Shown here: piece by piece, positions 6,464 to 10,285 of the stretch | Numbering within the stretch: position 1 is the stretch's first letter | Layout: each line of letters starts with the position of its first letter | Assembly (NCBI GenBank): GCA_015485235.1 | Contig: WFTX01000281.1 | Coordinates: forward strand, 1-10,285 | Source: Nitrospirota bacterium | Lineage (GTDB): Bacteria > Nitrospirota > Thermodesulfovibrionia > Thermodesulfovibrionales > JdFR-85 | Direction of reading: 5' to 3' | DNA length: 10,285 nt | The notes under the pieces: model-generated | What the model was told of the DNA's origin: nothing | The model's input: the letters and a program-made list of their open reading frames with translations, nothing else | Database searches by the model: none | Program-made: the position numbers and the translations under genes

Positions 6464-6589
6464 ATATAAGGCAGGGCAAGAAAACTCTGTGAGTGTAAGC
6501 CTTCTGCCTCATGTGAAGGATTTATGCAACATTAAGATTAAAGAAACTCATTATACTTCCGATAAATATTAATATATCAGGAGGTAAGA

Positions 6590-7042
6590 ATGAGGGTAGT
6601 ATCAGAGGGAATCGAGCCTGAAAGGTTTTTCAGACATTACATACTTAAGGTCTGTGATGAGAGCAAGGTCGATCCCAAAGAAAATTTCCTTCAGATCGAG
6701 TACCTCTCCAGGATGCTCTCCGGATTTGTTGATCCGGAGAAACACTACCAGGACTCCGGTGATATTGTCAGGGTAATTGATGTGCTGAAGAAGGAACTGG
6801 AGAGTGTCGAGATATCCATTGAATCATACAGGAGTGCTGCAGACAAGATCCTCTTCTACCAGAGTTTCTATCCCGAGGCCTTCAGGAAGAGGATGATGAG
6901 TCACCGGTTCTACTCCCATGCAGCTAGGTCGTTTTACAGGATCGTAGGGGCCTACAAGATACCTGTCTGCGGGATGCTCTCCGAGGAGTATTCCTTCTGG
7001 ACGTTCGTGCTGAAGTCAATTAAGAGGAGGTATCTATTCTGA
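6590..7042 (+). CDS. Uncharacterised helical protein (150 aa)
   Basis: I cannot assign a function. The protein is soluble-looking, charged and largely alpha-helical, with no signal peptide or clear membrane span. The segment from about residue 83 to 120 (ADKILFYQSFYPEAF, then HRFYSHAARSFYRIVGAY) resembles from memory a conserved stretch in unannotated proteobacterial proteins, of the kind aLflsGFFPe followed by a YY...G..aY motif. That likeness is weak evidence and says nothing about activity. Three cysteines (residue 22, one near 127, and none clustered as CxxC) give no metal-site signal. The start is secure: AGGAGG at 6579-6584 lies 5 bases before the ATG. It is preceded by the repeat element and converges on the sspB-like gene with only 3 bases between the stop codons. 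Confidence 0.75.
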   Translation: MRVVSEGIEPERFFRHYILKVCDESKVDPKENFLQIEYLSRMLSGFVDPEKHYQDSGDIVRVIDVLKKELESVEISIESYRSAADKILFYQSFYPEAFRKRMMSHRFYSHAARSFYRIVGAYKIPVCGMLSEEYSFWTFVLKSIKRRYLF

Positions 7043-7045
7043 GGC

Positions 7046-7456
7046 TCAGGTGGATTTTTTCCTGAAGTCCACCTTTACGACCTTCTCACTCTTACCTTCT
7101 GTTTCCTTCCGGGGTGAACGCTGCCCCCCGGCCTCCGGGGCTTCATACATGCATAGGAACTGGGTGTTGGCCTCAGGTGAGTAAACTCCGATTATATCCT
7201 CCTCAGGGATCAAGCAGTGTTCAGTAGTGGATCCGAAGACCAGTCTGGCATCAATCCCCCAGTCCTCCCACCGGAAGTTCATCCTGCTGTTGAAGACGAG
7301 GACCAGACCGTTTTCCTTTTCCTTGTCAAGGAATCCCCTCTTCCCGATCACCACGTCGTCAGAGTAACGGACAATTATGAATACCCGTCCCACGGTATTG
7401 AGGAGAGAGTAGAAAACCTCTTTCTTGAGCCTGTTGAGTTCGCTGCTGTAATCCAT
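7046..7456 (-). CDS. sspB: SspB-type ClpXP protease adaptor
   Basis: SspB-family adaptors bind ssrA-tagged or other substrates and deliver them to ClpXP. The 136-residue form chosen here has an N-terminal helix (LNRLKKEVFYSLL). A beta-rich substrate-binding core follows (about 24-104) with RVFIIVRYS, GLVLVFNSRM, GIDARLVFGSTTEHCLIP (67-84) and IIGVYSPE. That order matches the SspB barrel (strand, lns, a.LsFgG, iP..aI..v..pe). A flexible charged linker (about 105-123) leads to the tail VVKVDFRKKST (126-136). This strongly resembles the ClpX-docking peptide of alpha-proteobacterial SspB, which has a VVxLDxFRKK-like end. The frame stays open upstream to 7537, with another ATG at 7504, but similarity begins at the helix, so the ATG at 7456 is preferred; the GGCGGGG upstream is about 12 bases away, so the ribosome site is imperfect. 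Assignment is from remembered family patterns, not an alignment. Confidence 0.82.
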   Translation of the reverse strand: MDYSSELNRLKKEVFYSLLNTVGRVFIIVRYSDDVVIGKRGFLDKEKENGLVLVFNSRMNFRWEDWGIDARLVFGSTTEHCLIPEEDIIGVYSPEANTQFLCMYEAPEAGGQRSPRKETEGKSEKVVKVDFRKKST

Positions 7457-7644
7457 CTGTAATGATTCCCCGCCTTTTTCTCCTGGATATTTTACTAAAA
7501 CCATTGCGAATAATGTCAGGTTGAGCCTGAGAATCAAGCATGTATCTGGCAGGTTCTACGTTGATACGTTCTGCCTTATATGTTCACGTCTGCCCCCTTT
7601 AATGCTCCTGTAAGGTGAAGAGAATCTGCTATAATTACGAAGTC
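7457..7644. promoter_or_regulatory. Divergent intergenic region between sspB and the HD-domain gene
   Basis: These 188 bases must hold both start regions. For the plus-strand gene, TATAAT (7630-7635) is a perfect -10 lying only 9 bases before the ATG at 7645. Transcription would then start close to 7642 and the mRNA would be nearly leaderless; the -35 (about 7607-7612) is poor. For sspB, on the minus strand, TTGATT (7537-7532) and CATTAT (16-base spacing) form a weak pair about 60 bases before its ATG. No long repeat or operator stands out. Confidence 0.4.
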
Positions 7645-8832
7645 ATGATAAGAAAATCCCTTATCCAGAAGATATTCGACGCTGCCAACATGCAGAGGTG
7701 GAATGACAAGGTCAGGCCGGTGGAACTCCGTGAACTGGACAAGCAGGCCCACAAGATGATCATTGCCTACTTTCTTGGGAAGTTTGCCGAAGATGAGGAA
7801 GGGTTTGACTGGGTTGAGATAATAGAGGGAGGCATATTCGAGTTTCTCCAGCGGCTTGTGGTGACCGATCTCAAACCCCAGATTTTCAGCAGGATAAAGG
7901 AAGACAGGGACAAATACAGGCTCCTTAATGACTGGGTTTATGAACGGCTTGAATCCCTGATCTCGCCGGTCGGAGGGGAGTTCTGTGAGAGGTTCAGGGA
8001 GTATTTCTCGGGGGTGGATGATACCCTGAACAAACGGATCTTGAGTGCCGCCCATTTCTATGCAACGAAATGGGAGTTTGACATCATAGAAAGGGCGAAC
8101 CCCGATGGTTATGAGATCCCTGAGATTAAACAGAATCTCCAGTCGATCCAGGAGAAATACTACGATCTTCGTGGTATCCAGCAACTGGCACTGTACTCGA
8201 GATTCAGGAACTTCATTGACCTCTGTGGCCAGCTCAGGTTCCAGTTGAGATGGAGCCATATCCACAGGGTTCCGAAGACATCCGTCTTGGGGCACATGCT
8301 GATCGTAGCCATGCTTTCGTACTTCTTCTCAATAGAGATAGGTGCCTGCCGCCGGAGGTGCATAAACAATTTCTTTACCGGTCTCTTTCACGACCTTCCT
8401 GAAGTCCTTACAAGGGATATAATTTCTCCTGTTAAAAAGTCCATAGAGGGCCTGACGGAGTTGATAAAGGAATATGAAAAGGAGCAGATGGAGAAGGAGG
8501 TGCTTGCACTGATCCCTGAGCAATGGCACCCCGAGATAAGGATGTTTACAGAGAATGAGTTCAGTAATATAGTCATACTGGATGGTAAGGTGATTGAGGC
8601 TGATCCCGGGGAGATCAATGAGGGATACAACCGGGAAGAATACAACCCCAGGGATGGGAGCATAATTGAGGCTACTGACCATCTGGCGGCCTTTGTGGAG
8701 GCCTATCTGGCCCTCAAGAACGGGATAGGCTCAGAGGAGCTGGAAGAGGCAAAGAACACTCTCAAGCAGAGGTACAGGAACGTAAATATCGGCGGTATCA
8801 ACTTCGGAGGGATATACGCGGATTTTGAGTGA
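7645..8832 (+). CDS. HD-domain phosphohydrolase, YfbR-like, with long N-terminal extension
   Basis: The C-terminal half is an HD domain of the YfbR/5'-deoxynucleotidase type. It has SVLGHMLIVAM (first His, H217), FHDLPEVLTRD (H249-D250, with E253 equal to the family's catalytic Glu) and ATDHLAAFVEAY (D345). The HD-x-x-EVLTxD pattern followed by SPVKK is what YfbR shows, where it removes phosphate from deoxynucleoside 5'-monophosphates using a divalent metal. E. coli YfbR is only about 200 residues; this protein is 395, and residues 1-200 are an unrecognised, helix-rich, charged region (MQRWNDKVRP and ELDKQAHKMIIAY near the start). The substrate cannot be inferred. I start at the ATG at 7645, where the conserved-looking MIRKSLIQKIFDAA begins; an in-frame GTG at 7615 would add ten residues. 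It is convergent with the radical SAM gene, 13 bases apart. Confidence 0.85.
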   Translation: MIRKSLIQKIFDAANMQRWNDKVRPVELRELDKQAHKMIIAYFLGKFAEDEEGFDWVEIIEGGIFEFLQRLVVTDLKPQIFSRIKEDRDKYRLLNDWVYERLESLISPVGGEFCERFREYFSGVDDTLNKRILSAAHFYATKWEFDIIERANPDGYEIPEIKQNLQSIQEKYYDLRGIQQLALYSRFRNFIDLCGQLRFQLRWSHIHRVPKTSVLGHMLIVAMLSYFFSIEIGACRRRCINNFFTGLFHDLPEVLTRDIISPVKKSIEGLTELIKEYEKEQMEKEVLALIPEQWHPEIRMFTENEFSNIVILDGKVIEADPGEINEGYNREEYNPRDGSIIEATDHLAAFVEAYLALKNGIGSEELEEAKNTLKQRYRNVNIGGINFGGIYADFE

Positions 8833-8845
8833 AGTATCCCCCCCT

Positions 8846-10285
8846 TCAGACAGAGGCAGACTCGATGATCTTCTTCACCTCTTCAGGCATGGCAGCAGTG
8901 AGGTTTCCTATCTTCTTCTTGATGAATGAGTTTGACATCATCAGCCTCATCGAGGTAATCATGTAGTTCTTCTTGAACTCATCTTTCTCATCCATCATCT
9001 CTGCATATTTGTTCATATAGAAGGCACGGTAGCAGTCTACTATGGCCTGATCCATCTCCTCGAGGCTCATCGCCCGGGGCTTGATAATCGGGTCGATCAG
9101 GTTATACTTTTTGTAATCAGTGACAGCGATGTAATCCTTCAACTCGTCATATATGTCCGAGTACGGCCAGGGTGCTATTGCAAGGAAATGGGCAAAGTCG
9201 GGGTTGAAGTCCATGGCGAGGCGGAGTGTCCGTTCTATGCTGTCCATGGTCTCCTCTGGAAAGCCCAGTATCATGGAGGTCTCCGTAATTATTCCAACCT
9301 CCCTGAGAAGCCGCAAGGCCTCCTTTGATTCCTCGATACTCAGGTCCTTCTTTATGAGATCAAGGCTTTCCTGTTCTGTGGCTTCTGTCCCGACATAGAT
9401 ATGAATGATCCCTGCCTTCTTGTACTTGTCAAGGATGTCACGGTCACGGATAATATCCTCCGCCCGTGTCTCCATCAGTATCTTCATCCCGAGGTCACGT
9501 TCTATTACAAGGTCGAGGTATCTCTCCCACCTCTCCCTGTCCGGAGAGGGATAGTCGTCAGTGAGAAGGACCACATCCACCCCGTGTACCCTTCTGAGGT
9601 GTTCCATCTCTGCCACGAGGTCTTCCGGTCTCCTGCCCCTCCAGGTCTTATGCCAGAACTTCTGCTGGGAACAGAAGGTGCATTCCTGGCTGCATCCCCT
9701 TGAGGTGCAGATCGCACCGAGTCTCGAGCCTGGAAGGATATAGTAGGTATAGTCATTCCAGTCAAGAAGATCCCATCCCATGGGGAGGGCATCGAAGGTT
9801 TCCATGAAGGGCCTGGGTGGGGTCGCTACTGGTCTGTCTCCATCCCTGTAAACAATCCCCTTTACACCGGAGAGGTCGGTCCCTGCATCAAGGGCATTCA
9901 GGAGTTCCACAAGGCTGATCTCTCCTTCCCCTCTGACAATAAAATCAATTGCACCTGTCCTGGAAAACATCTCTTCAAACATGAATGTAGCATGTATCCC
10001 GCCAAGGATGGTCTTTATGGAAGGGTCAATCTCCTTTGCAAGCTCAACCACCCTTATTGCATCAGGACAAGTGCATGTGATTACGGAGACGGCGACATAA
10101 TCAGGCCGGGATTCCTCTATCTTCCTGCCTATCTCCTCATAGCCCACCTTTTTTGTCATGGCATCATAGATCTCTGCCTCGTAACCGGCTGCCCTTGCCG
10201 CACCGGCAAGATACACATAGTAAAGCGGCACCCAGCTCCCTGCTACTTCGACCACCCCTGCATGAAAGGGTGGGGTTATGAAGAG
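8846..10285 (-). CDS. BchE-family B12-binding-type radical SAM protein (partial, start beyond window)
   Basis: The reading frame is open to the right edge; the first visible residues are LFITPPFHAGVVEVAGSW, so only a few N-terminal residues are likely missing. The 479 visible residues match the two-domain layout of BchE, the oxygen-independent Mg-protoporphyrin monomethyl ester cyclase. There is a Rossmann-like B12-binding-type domain (about 1-160; LGGIHATFMFEEM and FIVRGEGE). A radical SAM barrel follows, with the 4Fe-4S motif CSQECTFC (C198, C202, C205) followed by SQQKFW, and HIYVGTEATEQ, MILGFPEETMDSIE and APWPYSDIYDEL. The DxHxxG cobalamin motif is absent (YDAMTKK at that place), as in BchE itself, so B12 use is inferred by family. 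The C-terminus is shorter than in BchE of phototrophs. BchE-like proteins also occur in non-phototrophs with other or unknown substrates, and no chlorophyll gene is nearby. I therefore do not assign the cyclase reaction. Confidence 0.88.
   Translation of the reverse strand, partial: LFITPPFHAGVVEVAGSWVPLYYVYLAGAARAAGYEAEIYDAMTKKVGYEEIGRKIEESRPDYVAVSVITCTCPDAIRVVELAKEIDPSIKTILGGIHATFMFEEMFSRTGAIDFIVRGEGEISLVELLNALDAGTDLSGVKGIVYRDGDRPVATPPRPFMETFDALPMGWDLLDWNDYTYYILPGSRLGAICTSRGCSQECTFCSQQKFWHKTWRGRRPEDLVAEMEHLRRVHGVDVVLLTDDYPSPDRERWERYLDLVIERDLGMKILMETRAEDIIRDRDILDKYKKAGIIHIYVGTEATEQESLDLIKKDLSIEESKEALRLLREVGIITETSMILGFPEETMDSIERTLRLAMDFNPDFAHFLAIAPWPYSDIYDELKDYIAVTDYKKYNLIDPIIKPRAMSLEEMDQAIVDCYRAFYMNKYAEMMDEKDEFKKNYMITSMRLMMSNSFIKKKIGNLTAAMPEEVKKIIESASV

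Larger units (their letters stand above)
6068..6536. repeat. ~469-bp element with long diverged inverted arms (MITE-like or structured RNA locus)
   Basis: The left arm (6068-6160) and the right arm (6445-6536, reverse-complemented) are nearly equal in length (93 and 92 bases). They align end to end in blocks: GTTGCA-AAA at the tips, GGCAG, GGC, CTCAC, TTTTC, and finally a perfect 19-bp inverted repeat (6142-6160 with 6445-6463). The outer parts are diverged and the innermost 19 bp are exact. No transposase-like frame exists in the ~284-bp core, and I could not define a convincing target-site duplication. The left tip begins 3 bases after the gspE stop. A fragment of the same arm occurs at 1028-1064, which indicates a dispersed family. 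A miniature inverted-repeat transposable element or a locus for a folded RNA are the main readings. Confidence 0.7.

Noticed and set aside
7049..7073. GGTGGA/TCCACC inverted repeat at the convergent gene ends
   Set aside because: It lies inside the sspB coding end with a 13-base loop and no adequate T-tract; too weak to call a terminator.
7571..7581. CTGCCTTATAT matching the reverse complement of 6464-6474 beside the 19-bp repeat
   Set aside because: Only 11 bases agree and the flanks do not, so it may be chance rather than another copy of the element.
8830..8848. TGAAG/CTTCA inverted repeat between the HD and radical SAM genes
   Set aside because: A 5-bp stem with a 9-base loop and no T-run on either strand is not convincing as a bidirectional terminator.

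Overview
The window looks like a chromosomal segment from a Gram-negative, probably anaerobic bacterium. It carries an outer-membrane secretin gene with type II secretion partners and a cobalamin/radical-SAM enzyme typical of anaerobes. GC content is moderate (about half, judged by eye) and arginine is mostly AGG/AGA. My best guess is a Nitrospirota- or Desulfobacterota-like lineage; this rests on general resemblance only, as no marker gene here fixes the taxonomy.

Layout, left to right. (1) 1-345: non-coding DNA with an imperfect direct repeat, a promoter-like site and a hairpin. (2) 346-975 (+): tsaC, a threonylcarbamoyl-AMP synthase for the tRNA t6A modification. (3) 976-1364: non-coding and repeat-rich. 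(4) 1365-6065 (+): a tight gspC-gspD-gspE block (ATGA overlap, then a 35-base overlap) encoding the inner-membrane clamp, outer-membrane secretin and assembly ATPase of a type II secretion system. The other gsp genes are not in the window. (5) 6066-6589: non-coding, filled by an approximately 469-bp element with long diverged inverted arms, a perfect 19-bp internal inverted repeat and a folded core. (6) 6590-7042 (+): an uncharacterised helical protein. (7) 7046-7456 (-): an SspB-type ClpXP adaptor. (8) 7645-8832 (+): a YfbR-like HD phosphohydrolase with a long unassigned N-terminal half. (9) 8846-10285 (-): a BchE-family B12-binding-type radical SAM protein whose start lies beyond the right edge.

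The three gsp genes form one functional unit. GspC couples the inner-membrane platform to the secretin, GspD is the outer-membrane channel and GspE drives pseudopilus assembly. The remaining genes are housekeeping, regulatory or metabolic singletons in alternating orientation, with no visible functional link.

Two items stand out. First, the GspD secretin carries in frame, after the normal secretin domain, a C-terminal ~76-residue module that resembles the inhibitory prodomain of subtilisin-like proteases. Second, the element after gspE has a nested inverted-repeat architecture (terminal helix, two short hairpins, then one long-range helix abutting the 3' terminal arm). This recalls a retron msr-msd or a MITE/structured RNA, yet no reverse transcriptase or transposase is present. 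A fragment of its outer arm recurs at 1028-1064, so it belongs to a repeat family.
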